A stretch of 64,000 bases of DNA from NCBI GenBank assembly GCA_036504875.1, contig DASXUK010000026.1, positions 62,001 through 126,000 of the forward strand, given 5' to 3'. The DNA comes from JACPFJ01 sp036504875. GTDB lineage: Bacteria > Desulfobacterota > Desulfuromonadia > Geobacterales > Pseudopelobacteraceae. Positions 44,697-54,412 of this stretch are shown here, piece by piece (the first letter of the stretch is position 1; every line of letters starts with the position of its first letter). Below the pieces are notes generated by a model. It searched no databases, was not told the origin of the DNA, and worked only from the letters and a program-made list of their open reading frames with translations. Both the position numbers and the translations under genes were made by a program.

Positions 44697-46267
44697 GCGT
44701 CGCAGTGCCTGAACAGGAACTGGAACTAACCGCCCGTAAACTGGGCTTGGATTGTCAGTCTGAAATTATCTCTGCTGAAGTGGACACCCTGCTGCTCTCC
44801 AAGGTGCCGTTGACCTTTGCCAGGACAAATTCCATTTTGCCTCTGAATGAAGCGGCCGGCGTTGTCCGGATCGCCGTTGCCGGTCCGGCCGGTCTGCTGG
44901 CGCTGGATGAGCTGCGGCTTTTATTCGGCAAGCCGGTGCAGGGGGTACTGCTGCCGGCTGCTGTTCTGATTGACGCCATCAATCATGTTTATGCCGGTGT
45001 TTCTGGAACAGCCCGTGAGGTGCTGCAGGAGCTGGAGGGGGAAGACCTTTCCACAGTGGCGACCGAGTTCAATAATCCCAAGGATCTTCTGGATCTGGCC
45101 GATGAGGCCCCGGTTATCCGTCTGCTTAACTCAATCCTGTCGGAAGCAGTCAAGGAAAGAGTCAGCGATATACACATTGAGCCGTACGAGCGCGAGCTGC
45201 TGGTACGTTTCCGGATTGACGGCATCCTCTATGAAAAACTCTCGCCTCCCAAAATAATTCAGGATGCCTTGGTCTCGCGCATCAAGATCATGTCCGGATT
45301 GAATATCGCCGAAAAACGCCTGCCCCAGGATGGTCGCATCCGCATCATCGTGGCGGGACGGGATGTCGACATCCGCGTTTCGATCATCCCCACCTTTTAT
45401 GGCGAAAGGGCTGTACTGCGGCTTTTAGACAAGAAAAAAGGTATTCTTTCGCTGGCTGATATCGGGCTGGGGGAGGCGGGTGTCCAGACCATGGAGCGGA
45501 TGCTCTCCCGCACCAGCGGCATCATCCTGGTAACCGGGCCGACCGGCAGCGGTAAATCAACCACCCTATATGCCGCCTTGAATCGGCTCAACTCCAGTGA
45601 AAAGAACATTATCACCATCGAAGACCCGATTGAATACCAGATCAAGGGCATTGGCCAGATCCAAGTCAATCCCAAGATCGAGCTGAACTTTTCCAGCGGT
45701 TTGCGTTCAATACTGCGTCAAGATCCTGACATCATTATGGTCGGTGAGATCCGTGATGCCGAAACAGCCGAGATTGCCATCCAGGCCAGCCTGACCGGGC
45801 ATCTGGTGCTTTCCACCCTGCATACCAATGATGCGGCTACGGCTGTGACACGTCTGGTAGATATGGGTATCGAGCCCTTCATGATCGCCTCCTCGCTTAC
45901 GGCCGTCCTGGCCCAGCGTCTGGTGCGGGTGATATGCCCCTTCTGTCGTGAGGAGTATACGCCGGTCGAGCCGTATGCCGGCAGTGAGCAGCCGAAGAGA
46001 CTCTATCGAGGACGGGGCTGCGACAAATGTTTCGGTCTGGGGACTCTGGGTAGGACCGCGATTTACGAAATAATGCCGGTTGATCAGGAAATATGTTCGA
46101 TGATCATTCGTCGCTCCCATGCCGGTGAGATCAAGGATTATGCTGTTTCTAAAGGTATGAAGACTTTGCGGGACGACGGATTAGCCAGGGCGGAGGCAGG
46201 TATCACCACTATCGAAGAGGTGCTGCGTGTAACCCAGGATGATGACTATGCCGACATTCCGGTATAA
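44693..46267 (+). CDS. gspE: Type II secretion ATPase GspE
   Basis: Cytoplasmic hexameric ATPase that drives pseudopilus assembly. 524 residues with an N1/N2 region (1-150) and the ATPase domain: Walker A GPTGSGKSTT (about 281-288), Asp box IIMVGEIRDAETAEIA and His box HLVLSTLHTNDAATA. A zinc-binding region, CPFC then CDKC, occurs near 415-445. The ATGA overlap couples it to gspD, and gspF begins inside its end. The zinc motif and the Asp/His boxes separate it from FliI-type ATPases. Confidence 0.95.
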   Translation: MSVAVPEQELELTARKLGLDCQSEIISAEVDTLLLSKVPLTFARTNSILPLNEAAGVVRIAVAGPAGLLALDELRLLFGKPVQGVLLPAAVLIDAINHVYAGVSGTAREVLQELEGEDLSTVATEFNNPKDLLDLADEAPVIRLLNSILSEAVKERVSDIHIEPYERELLVRFRIDGILYEKLSPPKIIQDALVSRIKIMSGLNIAEKRLPQDGRIRIIVAGRDVDIRVSIIPTFYGERAVLRLLDKKKGILSLADIGLGEAGVQTMERMLSRTSGIILVTGPTGSGKSTTLYAALNRLNSSEKNIITIEDPIEYQIKGIGQIQVNPKIELNFSSGLRSILRQDPDIIMVGEIRDAETAEIAIQASLTGHLVLSTLHTNDAATAVTRLVDMGIEPFMIASSLTAVLAQRLVRVICPFCREEYTPVEPYAGSEQPKRLYRGRGCDKCFGLGTLGRTAIYEIMPVDQEICSMIIRRSHAGEIKDYAVSKGMKTLRDDGLARAEAGITTIEEVLRVTQDDDYADIPV

Positions 46268-47459
46268 GGCTTACAGTTCTGCCGGGGCATCGGTTTCCGG
46301 AATAATCGAGGCTGATTCCGAGCGGAATGCCTTGGTCCAGCTCAAGGAAAAGGGGTTGCTGCCACGCGAGGTCCATGAAGAGGACACGATGCTACAGGGG
46401 GCAACCTCCTTTTCTTTTCGGCGCACTGTTTCTACGGCTGATCTTTCCCTATTCACCCGCCGTTTGGCGACCCTGGTGGCATCGGCGGTACCGCTGTTTG
46501 AGGCGATGGGTTCTCTTTACGAACAGGAAGAGAGTGGTATACTCAAGCAAGTGCTGGCCCGGGTTCGCGACCATATAGCCGAAGGCGCCTCCCTGTCGCG
46601 CGCAATGATGGCGGACCCAAAGGTATTCAACGAAAGCTATGTCAGCATGGTTTCGGCCGGCGAGGCCAGCGGCGCCCTGGATGTGGTACTGGAGCGGCTA
46701 GCGGATTTTCTTGAGGAACAGGAAGAGGTGCGAAACCGGGTTACCTCAGCCATGGCATATCCCTTGTTGATGATTCTGGTCGGCAGCGGGGTTATGCTGT
46801 TTCTACTGACATTTGTGATTCCCAAGATCGTGCTGATCTTTGAAGACAGCAAGGCCGCCCTACCTCTGATTACCGTCATCCTGATCAAGCTTAGCCATTT
46901 TCTGCAAGGCTGGTGGTGGATACCAACCGGGCTTGCAATAGCATCTATCCCCGCCTACCGGGCCGCCATGCGCCGCGAGAAATTTCGGGCCAGAAGAGAT
47001 GCCTTGCTGCTCAAGCTACCGGTTGCTGGAGGCATGTTGCAGCGCCTGATTCTGTCCCGTTTTGCTCGTGTGCTGGGTCTGCTGCTCTCCAGCGGCGTGC
47101 CGATCATACATGCTCTGGAGATTACTTCCGAGGTGCTGGTAAACCGCGTTTACCGGCAATTTCTGCAAGAGGTCATGGAGGAAGTGGCTCAAGGTGGCAG
47201 CCTGTCGAACAGCCTGCGCAAAAGCCGACTCTTTCCTCCCATGCTGGTTCACCTGACCGGAGTTGGCGAGAAGGGGGGCAACCTGGAGGCGATGCTGCTT
47301 AAAGCCGGCGTTTCCTATGAGCGAGAATTTGCATCCCGCTTGACACGCTTGATGGGCCTTCTTGAGCCATTGCTGGTACTTGCCATGGGTCTGGCAGTCG
47401 GGATTGTTGTAATGGCGGTTCTGTTGCCGATTTTCGAGCTGAACCAATTGGTAAAATAA
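46248..47459 (+). CDS. gspF: Type II secretion inner-membrane platform protein GspF
   Basis: About 403 residues in two T2SSF domains (about 65-190 and 265-390) with three transmembrane helices, near 165-190, 215-240 and 370-400. It forms the inner-membrane platform under GspE. The ATG at 46248 has AGGA eight bases upstream and overlaps the gspE end by 20 bases; two ATGs just before it lack spacing for a ribosome site. The pseudopilin genes (gspG-K) and gspL-M are not downstream; the next gene is glgP, so the rest of the system must be elsewhere. Confidence 0.94.
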   Translation: MPTFRYKAYSSAGASVSGIIEADSERNALVQLKEKGLLPREVHEEDTMLQGATSFSFRRTVSTADLSLFTRRLATLVASAVPLFEAMGSLYEQEESGILKQVLARVRDHIAEGASLSRAMMADPKVFNESYVSMVSAGEASGALDVVLERLADFLEEQEEVRNRVTSAMAYPLLMILVGSGVMLFLLTFVIPKIVLIFEDSKAALPLITVILIKLSHFLQGWWWIPTGLAIASIPAYRAAMRREKFRARRDALLLKLPVAGGMLQRLILSRFARVLGLLLSSGVPIIHALEITSEVLVNRVYRQFLQEVMEEVAQGGSLSNSLRKSRLFPPMLVHLTGVGEKGGNLEAMLLKAGVSYEREFASRLTRLMGLLEPLLVLAMGLAVGIVVMAVLLPIFELNQLVK

Positions 47460-47513
47460 GTCTTACCCTAATCCGTTGAACCAGTTTATGTGCAAGATAT
47501 AGAGGGAGCTTTT

Positions 47514-50078
47514 ATGGACTTCAGCAAGATGTTGCACAAATTCACGGTGGTGCCTTCGCTCAGCGAGGATTTGGCCGCTCTTCAGCGCATAGCCTATAAT
47601 CTTTGGTGGTCCTGGGAGCCGGACGCTATCGGCCTGTTCCGCCGCCTGGACCCGGAGTTGTGGCAGTCCACTCGTCATAATCCAGTGGAGATGCTGGGGA
47701 TCCTCCAGCAGACTACCCTTGAAACACTAAAAGCAGATGACGGCTTTATGGCCCACCTGCGAATGGTGGACGAAAAACTTACCGAATATATGCAGGCAAA
47801 GACCTGGTTTCACAAGAAATGCAATGGCAGCCTGAAGATGCAGACCGCCTATTTCTCAATGGAATTTGGCCTGCATGAATCGCTCCCCATCTATTCCGGT
47901 GGCCTCGGCATCTTGGCCGGTGATCATCTTAAATCTGCCAGTGATCTAGGCCTGCCGCTGGTCGGTGTCGGCCTGCTCTACCGGCAGGGCTACTTTCGCC
48001 AGTATCTGAACAATGAAGGCTGGCAACAGGAATACTACCCCGAGAATGACTTCTATAACCTGCCGTTAATCCTTGAACGTGATGAAAAGGGCACGCCGCT
48101 GGAATTTGAGCTGGATTTCGGTAACCGCCATTTCAGGGTGCACATCTGGAGAGTCCAGGTCGGCCGGGTACCGCTCTATCTACTGGACACCAATCTGGAG
48201 TCCAACTCCCCGGAAGATCGGCTCATAACCGCCCAACTATATTTTGGCGACAAGGAAATGCGCATCCTGCAGGAGATTCTGCTCGGGATCGGAGGCATCC
48301 GGGCCCTGCGTCTGCTGGGGATAATTCCGAACGTCTGTCACATGAATGAAGGGCATGCCGCCTTCCTGGCGCTGGAGCGCATCCGTCTTTTGATGGAAAA
48401 ACGAAACGTCACCTTTGGCGAGGCCCGCGAGATTGTCAGCGCCGGAAATGTTTTTACCACCCACACCCCGGTTGAGGCCGGCATTGATCATTTTGCGCCG
48501 GAACTGGTCGATAAGTTCTTTGGTCGTTACTATAAATCAGTCGGTCTTTCACGCGAGGATTTCCTTGGACTGGGGCGGCAGAATCCGCACAATTCTCAGG
48601 AGACGTACTGCATGGCGGTTCTGGCGCTTAAGCTGGCCGGTAATGCCAACGGTGTCAGCCAGCTGCATGGTGAGGTCTCCCGCAAGATGTGGAAGAATCT
48701 CTGGCCTGAGCTGCCCGAGGAACAACTCCCGCTTGGTTCCATAACCAATGGCGTGCATACCCGTACCTGGATGTCCAATCATATGGCCAGTCTGCTGGTT
48801 CGTTATCTAGGGACTCGCTGGCTGGACGATCCCACCGACCATAATGCCTGGCGTCGGATCGCCAAAATACCGGACGCCGAATTGTGGCGCACCCAGCAGA
48901 GCGGTCGCGAGCGGCTGGTGGATTTTGCCCGCCGCCGTCTCATGGTTCAGCTCAAGCAGGTCGGGGCCACCACCAAAGAAATCGCGATCGCCCAGGAGGT
49001 ACTCGACCCGGAGGTTCTTACAATCGGGTTTGCCCGCCGCTTTGCAACCTATAAACGCGGGACGCTGCTGCTGCAGGACCTGGATCGTCTCTCTCGGATT
49101 CTTAACAACGCGGAGATGCCGGTGCAGATCATCTTTGCCGGCAAGGCCCACCCCCAGGATCAGGAAGGCAAGGAGTTGATCCGCCAGATTGTTCAGGTCT
49201 CACATCAGGAGCGATTCCGCCACCGCATTGTCTTTATCGAGGACTATGACATGGAAGTGGCCCGCCATCTGGTGCAAGGGGTGGACGTATGGCTCAACAC
49301 GCCGCTCCGGCCAATGGAAGCCAGCGGCACCAGTGGTATGAAAGTGGCCTTTAATGGCGGACTCAACATGAGTATCCTGGATGGCTGGTGGTGCGAGGGA
49401 TACCAGAACAATAACGGTTGGGCCATAGGAAAAGGGGAGGTTTACGAGGATATCGGTTATCAGAACCAGGTGGAGGGGCGCGCCACCTATGATCTTCTGG
49501 AAAAAGAGGTCGTGCCACTGTTCTATGAGCGCGGCAGCGATGCCATACCCCGCTCATGGGTAGCGATCATGAAAGCCTCCATGCTCAGTCTCTGCCCGGT
49601 CTTTTCAACAGATCGCATGGTGCAGGAATATACCAGCCGTTCCTATCTGCCCTCTTATCAGCAGTGGCGCCAGCTGGTGGGCGATGACCTGGCCTTGGCT
49701 CTTGATCTGGCCCGCTGGAAGGAGCGGATCTTCAAGCTCTGGCCGCAGGTGCGGATCGAAATGGCTGAAGCGGAAGCCAGCGATGCCGTGGCAGTTGGCA
49801 GTAATATTACCATTACAGCCCGCGTGGCGCTGGGCGAAGTGGCAGTTGACGAGGTTGCAGTGGAGGGTTATTTCGGGGTGCTGGATTCTACCGGCAATAT
49901 CCAGGGGGGAGAGATAGTCGGCTTGAATCAGCTTAATGATTTAGGCAATGGGCTCTATCAGTTCTCCGGAGAGATTGAATGCCGTTTTTGTGGCCGGCAT
50001 GGTTTTATGTTGCGGGTCATGCCGCGGCATAAGGTGCTGGGCAACATGTATGAACCTGGTTACCTAATTTGGGGCTGA
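47514..50078 (+). CDS. glgP: Alpha-glucan phosphorylase
   Basis: Releases glucose 1-phosphate from glycogen or maltodextrin. 854 residues from the ATG with GAGGGAG upstream (a GTG eight codons earlier is unlikely). The PLP-lysine motif EASGTSGMKVAFNGGLN lies near residues 601-617, with the lysine about 610. The N-terminal DUF3417-type extension (NLWWSWEPDA near 33-42) marks the TIGR02094-type subfamily rather than the animal/E. coli GlgP form. A phosphohexomutase gene (52762) lies nearby and would use its product. Spacing from gspF is about 50 bases. Confidence 0.93.
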   Translation: MDFSKMLHKFTVVPSLSEDLAALQRIAYNLWWSWEPDAIGLFRRLDPELWQSTRHNPVEMLGILQQTTLETLKADDGFMAHLRMVDEKLTEYMQAKTWFHKKCNGSLKMQTAYFSMEFGLHESLPIYSGGLGILAGDHLKSASDLGLPLVGVGLLYRQGYFRQYLNNEGWQQEYYPENDFYNLPLILERDEKGTPLEFELDFGNRHFRVHIWRVQVGRVPLYLLDTNLESNSPEDRLITAQLYFGDKEMRILQEILLGIGGIRALRLLGIIPNVCHMNEGHAAFLALERIRLLMEKRNVTFGEAREIVSAGNVFTTHTPVEAGIDHFAPELVDKFFGRYYKSVGLSREDFLGLGRQNPHNSQETYCMAVLALKLAGNANGVSQLHGEVSRKMWKNLWPELPEEQLPLGSITNGVHTRTWMSNHMASLLVRYLGTRWLDDPTDHNAWRRIAKIPDAELWRTQQSGRERLVDFARRRLMVQLKQVGATTKEIAIAQEVLDPEVLTIGFARRFATYKRGTLLLQDLDRLSRILNNAEMPVQIIFAGKAHPQDQEGKELIRQIVQVSHQERFRHRIVFIEDYDMEVARHLVQGVDVWLNTPLRPMEASGTSGMKVAFNGGLNMSILDGWWCEGYQNNNGWAIGKGEVYEDIGYQNQVEGRATYDLLEKEVVPLFYERGSDAIPRSWVAIMKASMLSLCPVFSTDRMVQEYTSRSYLPSYQQWRQLVGDDLALALDLARWKERIFKLWPQVRIEMAEAEASDAVAVGSNITITARVALGEVAVDEVAVEGYFGVLDSTGNIQGGEIVGLNQLNDLGNGLYQFSGEIECRFCGRHGFMLRVMPRHKVLGNMYEPGYLIWG

Positions 50079-50248
50079 GGCTGTCTTCGTAGGCTCATCC
50101 AGGGGCTCCTTGGCGTGCTTTCGTCGCTCGGTTCTCGCCCCCTTGATATTATAGTGATGCCCCTGCGTATAAAGTTCCGCTTGAAATCTAAATAAGCAGC
50201 CAAATTAATCACAGCTAACTCAGCATGCTAGCACGCTGAACGGAATCT

Positions 50249-52474
50249 ATGGCAATAACCGCTGATATCCAGCAACAGGTTTTCGACCTTCTCTCCCGAG
50301 CCTCTAATCTTTCCTTTGTTAGTGCTGAAGAGGAAACAACCGGTTCAACACGGCTTGCTCTGGCCCCTGGTCAAAAAGTGACGGCCGAGGTGCTGACAAA
50401 GTTCCCCGATAATCGGGTCCAGGTTCAGATCGGCAGCGAGCGCTTTAACATGCAATTGCCCCTGACCGTGCGTCAGGGACAAAGCCTGGAACTGACCTTT
50501 GTCTCGGCCGCCCCACGCGCGACATTTGCGATTGCCCGTCCGACAGGGGCGGCCCAGCCGGTCAGCCTGTCGGATGCCTCGCGCCTGCTGGGTTTGCTGG
50601 TGGATAATGAGCAGGTCGGCGATCCCCAGCTGCGGGCTTCTTTACAGAGTATCGGTGACATTCTGCGGCGCACCGCCGGAGCCGGCGTACTGGCAAACCT
50701 CATGGATGAGGCCATTACTTATGGCAGCACCCAGCAGGAGGTGGTGAAAAGCCCCGCACCGGCAGGGCCGAATATTGCGAGCGATAAACAGGAGGCAGTG
50801 AATTTTGAGGGGCTTGGCCGCCTGACCGCTGAAGCGACGCGATTGACCGTTTTTGAATCCAATGCAGCTCGGATTCTAGAAAATATCGCCAGAAATTCCC
50901 GGTTCATTCTGGTCGAGGCAACCAATCAACCGGTAGTGCCGCTGCCGCTCCTTCCGGGGGAAGAGGTGGATGCCTCCGTGTTGGGAACTCTGCCGGGCGG
51001 GCGAGCCTTTGTACAGGTTGCCGGTACAAGCCTTGAACTAATCCTTCCCCGGACTGTTCCCAGCGGTGAGATTCTGCGGCTGACCTATATCTCCTCCCTG
51101 CCCAAACCGCTTTTTGCCCTTCCCCGTAGCGGACCCGATCTGAGCGCCAGTAATATAAGCGGGGCCGGGCGTTGGTTAGGCGTGCTGGAACACAGCCATG
51201 GGGGGCTGTCTGATCAACAGTTATATGTGCTTGAAAGACTGAATACCGTTTTAAAGAGCCTGCCGCCTGATTCACCAGCTTTTACGGCAATTCAGGATGA
51301 GGCTACCACCTACCATGCCGCCCTCAGGCAGGGACAGCAATCAACTGAACAACAGTCTCCGGCGGCAGCAGTCATGGGTGGGTCTTCCCCTCTTTTACCG
51401 GGTAACGGTGTCATACTCAGCGATGACATGGCCAAGCTCCTACAGGCGCTTATCAAGGGAAACCGGCTGGCGCTACTGGAGGCGATTAATCAACAGGCCA
51501 TGCCGCTGGGATTTGCAGCGGGACAGCAGTTTAAAGGGGAGGTTTTGGCCTCTTTGGGTGGCGGCAGTTTTTTGGTACAGGTCGCAGATCAAGCCTTGGA
51601 GTTCAGCATGCCGAAAGGCATAAAAAAAGGCGATCGCATAAACCTGTTTTTTATTACTGATGAAAACCAGCCGACCTTCCTGATGGCGCGCTTCGGCCGC
51701 TCCGGCGATTCGCGGGTCAGCGATACCGGCCGGTGGTTAAGTGGTTTTCTGAGGGCCTCCGCTGAGCAAATGCCGGCCCAGGCCACAATGGGCCTTCTGA
51801 AAATTCTTCTGGGTGGGCCGCCGGCGGATGCTGCCCAGGTCGGGAGTCAGCTTCAACAGGGCTTGCGGGAGAGCGGCCTTTTTTATGAAGCACACTTGAC
51901 CCGCTGGTTTCAAGGGGAATATCCGCTTGACAGTATCCTGCGTGAACCGCAAGGGAGCTTTTCAAAGCTAAAACAACAGTTGGTGGTTCAGAATCTTGAC
52001 GCTAAAGCGCCAGTTGAAGAGACTCTTTCGGTTGTGAAGAACAACCCAGAGACAATGGCGGCACTTTTCAAAAAAGCCGGCGATTCACAGGGTCACGAAG
52101 GTATTGCGGATCAACGGACCCTTTCGGTAGTCCGGGAACAGTTACAAGCCTTACAGAGCGGACAAATGACCTTTCGAGGTGAACTGTTCCCGGGACAGCA
52201 CCTGGAGTGGAAGGTAAGCGAACGTGAATCACACAGAAATGCCTCTGGCACACAGGAACGGGCCTGGAATACGGAATTACAGCTGGACCTGCCCAAGCTG
52301 GGCAACATCAGGGCCAAACTGAAGGTGGATGGCAACCGCGTCAGTATCGATATCCTGACCGGCGAAGCCGGTTCGGCGGAAGTATTGCACGTCAGTCGCA
52401 CGACCCTGATCGAGCAGTTACAGGTAGCCGGGCTCGCTCCGGTTGTGATCGAGGTTCGTCATGAAACGCCCTGA
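50249..52474 (+). CDS. FliK-type flagellar hook-length control protein with three internal repeats
   Basis: A 741-residue protein. The C-terminal 95 residues (about 645-741) match the Flg_hook domain of FliK, which meets FlhB and stops hook export at the right length. The front is unusual: three repeated modules. Each has a beta-rich domain (36-95, 235-292 and 424-482) shaped P/A-G-x-x-V-x-A-x-V-L with VQV and a late LTF/Y-I/V-S, followed by an alpha segment with G-R-W-L or S-R-L-L (about 110, 308, 494). Pro/Gln-rich linkers join them. FliK fronts are usually low-complexity, so a repeat-built ruler is plausible. It overlaps the FlhB-like gene by 14 bases. Confidence 0.8.
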   Translation: MAITADIQQQVFDLLSRASNLSFVSAEEETTGSTRLALAPGQKVTAEVLTKFPDNRVQVQIGSERFNMQLPLTVRQGQSLELTFVSAAPRATFAIARPTGAAQPVSLSDASRLLGLLVDNEQVGDPQLRASLQSIGDILRRTAGAGVLANLMDEAITYGSTQQEVVKSPAPAGPNIASDKQEAVNFEGLGRLTAEATRLTVFESNAARILENIARNSRFILVEATNQPVVPLPLLPGEEVDASVLGTLPGGRAFVQVAGTSLELILPRTVPSGEILRLTYISSLPKPLFALPRSGPDLSASNISGAGRWLGVLEHSHGGLSDQQLYVLERLNTVLKSLPPDSPAFTAIQDEATTYHAALRQGQQSTEQQSPAAAVMGGSSPLLPGNGVILSDDMAKLLQALIKGNRLALLEAINQQAMPLGFAAGQQFKGEVLASLGGGSFLVQVADQALEFSMPKGIKKGDRINLFFITDENQPTFLMARFGRSGDSRVSDTGRWLSGFLRASAEQMPAQATMGLLKILLGGPPADAAQVGSQLQQGLRESGLFYEAHLTRWFQGEYPLDSILREPQGSFSKLKQQLVVQNLDAKAPVEETLSVVKNNPETMAALFKKAGDSQGHEGIADQRTLSVVREQLQALQSGQMTFRGELFPGQHLEWKVSERESHRNASGTQERAWNTELQLDLPKLGNIRAKLKVDGNRVSIDILTGEAGSAEVLHVSRTTLIEQLQVAGLAPVVIEVRHETP

Positions 52475-52733
52475 TCAGGAAGAACGTAAGGCAGCTGCGC
52501 TTTCTTATAAGCAAGGTCATTATGCACCGGTGGTGGTGGCCAAGGGTAGGGGGGTGGTGGCCGAGGCGATCATTGCCTGTGCCCATGAAGCCGGTGTCTA
52601 TGTCCATGATTCACCTGAGCTGGTTAACCTTCTGATGCAGGTGGATGCCGACCAATTTATTCCGCCGGAGCTATACCGGGCAGTAGCAGAACTTCTGGTA
52701 TGGTTATACCGGATGGAGCAGGAAGTACACTGA
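52461..52733 (+). CDS. FlhB C-terminal-domain homologue (EscU/YscU/FlhB family small protein)
   Basis: A 90-residue soluble protein resembling only the cytoplasmic C-terminal domain of the export-gate protein FlhB, including the KAAALSYKQGHYAPVVVAKG stretch near 10-29. The NPTH autocleavage motif is absent. Such FlhB-CD-like proteins (FlhX/YlqH type) sit beside FliK genes in many bacteria and may substitute for the FlhB C-terminus during the switch from hook to filament substrate. Its ATG follows GAGG inside the end of the FliK-like gene (14-base overlap), so the two are translationally coupled. Confidence 0.88.
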   Translation: MKRPDQEERKAAALSYKQGHYAPVVVAKGRGVVAEAIIACAHEAGVYVHDSPELVNLLMQVDADQFIPPELYRAVAELLVWLYRMEQEVH

Positions 52734-52761
52734 CAACAGTATTTTGTTACAGGGAGGATGC

Positions 52762-54171
52762 ATGCAGATCAAATTCGGAACTGACGGCTGGAGAGGCGTG
52801 ATCGCCCGTGATTTCACCTTTGATAACCTCTCTCTGGTTGCACAGGCAACCATGGATTATCTTAATCGGGAAGGCCTGGGGGATAAGGGGCTGGTGATAG
52901 GCTATGATCGCCGTTTTCTTTCCCGTGATTTTGCCTGGCGGGTGGCTGAGATCGCTGCCGGTAATGACATCCGGGTGCGGCTGACAGATGGTTATGCCCC
53001 GACTCCGGCGGTGTCATGGGCGGTTCGTGAATCTGGTGCCGGGGCCGGGGTGATGATTACGGCCAGTCATAACCCGCCCGAGTATAATGGCTTTAAGATA
53101 AAGGAAGCCTTCGGAGGTTCGGCGCGCCCCTCAACGACGAAAATCCTGGAGGAAATCGTTGCCTTTAATTCTGCCAATGGTCGCCGTGTAATAGCTCTGC
53201 CCTTTAATGAAGGCAAACGGAAGGGTATGATCGAGATATTCGACCCCTGTGAAGGTTATTTCCGCCAGATCGGGCGTTATGTGGATCTGGATTTGATTGC
53301 CAAAGCAGGTATTTCAGCGGTAGTAGACCCAATGTATGGGGCCGGATCCGGATTTATACCGCGTCTATTAAAAGGAGTGACTGAGATTCACAACGATGAG
53401 AATCCCAACTTCGGCGGCCGCCCCCCGGAGCCGATCGGCGAAAATCTAACTGAACTGGCGGAGCTTGTCAGATCAGGAAAATATAAGGTTGGTCTGGCCC
53501 TGGATGGTGATGCTGATCGCATCGGTGCTGTAGATGAAAATGGAGATTTCTTCTCATCCCACTGTATCTTTACCGTAATTTTACGGCACCTGATCGAGCA
53601 CAAAAAAATGCGCGGCAGTGTGGTCAAGACCGTTTCAACAACCCGTATGATCGACCTGCTGGCCAAGAAATACGAACTAGCCCTCTTCGAGACGCCAATC
53701 GGCTTCAAGCACATCTGTGAGCTGATGCTGACCGAGGACATCCTGATGGGTGGCGAGGAATCCGGAGGATTGGGGGTCAAAGGTCACATTCCCGAACGCG
53801 ATGGCATACTTCTGGGGTTGTTGCTGCTGGAGGCGATGGCGGTGAGCGGCAAAGGCTTACGTGAGCTACTGGACGAGACGATGGAGGAGATCGGCCAGTT
53901 TTTCTATCGCCGCATTGACCGGCGGATTGAAGATCCCGAAAAAGATCAGCTGATTATGCGGTTGAAAGCAAGTCCCCCGAAGGAAATCGATGGTCAGCAG
54001 GTATCAGCGACCAACTTTAGTGACGGCTTCAAATTTTGCTTTGAAAATGGGGATTGGATGCTGATCCGCCCATCAGGAACCGAGCCTGTTTTACGCCTTT
54101 ACAGTGAAGCCGGAGCGCCTGAGCAGGTTGAACGGTTGCTGCGGGCTGCTGGTGTAATTGCCGGCATCTAA
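52762..54171 (+). CDS. Phosphoglucomutase/phosphomannomutase
   Basis: A 469-residue alpha-D-phosphohexomutase interconverting hexose 1- and 6-phosphates. The catalytic phosphoserine motif is TASHNPPEYNG (near 100-110), the metal loop is DGDADR (near 248) and the phosphate-binding loop is RPSGTEP (near 435). The ATG at 52762 has GGGAGG; an upstream TTG is unlikely. It could channel the glucose 1-phosphate made by GlgP or supply sugar nucleotides for the glycan genes of the window. Substrate specificity (glucose, mannose or glucosamine) is not clear from sequence. Confidence 0.92.
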   Translation: MQIKFGTDGWRGVIARDFTFDNLSLVAQATMDYLNREGLGDKGLVIGYDRRFLSRDFAWRVAEIAAGNDIRVRLTDGYAPTPAVSWAVRESGAGAGVMITASHNPPEYNGFKIKEAFGGSARPSTTKILEEIVAFNSANGRRVIALPFNEGKRKGMIEIFDPCEGYFRQIGRYVDLDLIAKAGISAVVDPMYGAGSGFIPRLLKGVTEIHNDENPNFGGRPPEPIGENLTELAELVRSGKYKVGLALDGDADRIGAVDENGDFFSSHCIFTVILRHLIEHKKMRGSVVKTVSTTRMIDLLAKKYELALFETPIGFKHICELMLTEDILMGGEESGGLGVKGHIPERDGILLGLLLLEAMAVSGKGLRELLDETMEEIGQFFYRRIDRRIEDPEKDQLIMRLKASPPKEIDGQQVSATNFSDGFKFCFENGDWMLIRPSGTEPVLRLYSEAGAPEQVERLLRAAGVIAGI

Positions 54172-54205
54172 CTTGTTGTACCAGCAGCATGATTGGATAA
54201 GGAGG

Positions 54206-54298
54206 GTGGCGGCAGCCAACGAATCCTTTAAAGCGGCAATGGGCGCCGGTTATGGAGATGATGACTTCTCCGCTGTTAGCCGGATTATAGTTAGATAA
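54206..54298 (+). pseudogene. C-terminal relic of a 3-hydroxyisobutyrate/beta-hydroxyacid dehydrogenase
   Basis: Thirty-one codons ending in TAA read VAAANESFKAAMGAGYGDDD then FSAV, which resembles the C-terminal end of beta-hydroxyacid dehydrogenases (family pattern ANE-x-F/Y-K-x-A...GDEDFSA). Upstream bases in the same frame do not continue the family, so only the tail survives. No start is present. Confidence 0.5.
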
Positions 54299-54412
54299 TC
54301 AGGACCTTTTTAAATAAAAAAACGATGATTTTTAATTTATTTATGATATTACTAGCAGTCAGTTTCTAGGACTACTTCTGGGCAATGAATATCTGAAAGA
54401 GGAGGCTGTGGT

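Noticed and set aside
50110..50130. TTGGCGTGC before the FliK-like gene as a sigma-54 site
   Set aside because: No GC at the required ten-base distance.
50170..50200. TAAAGTTC upstream of the FliK-like gene as a FliA promoter
   Set aside because: The -35 is good but the -10 at the right spacing (TAAATAAG) matches poorly.
54225..54260. TAAAG...GCCGGTTA before cheY as a FliA promoter
   Set aside because: The spacer is too short, and the bases belong to a protein-like relic.
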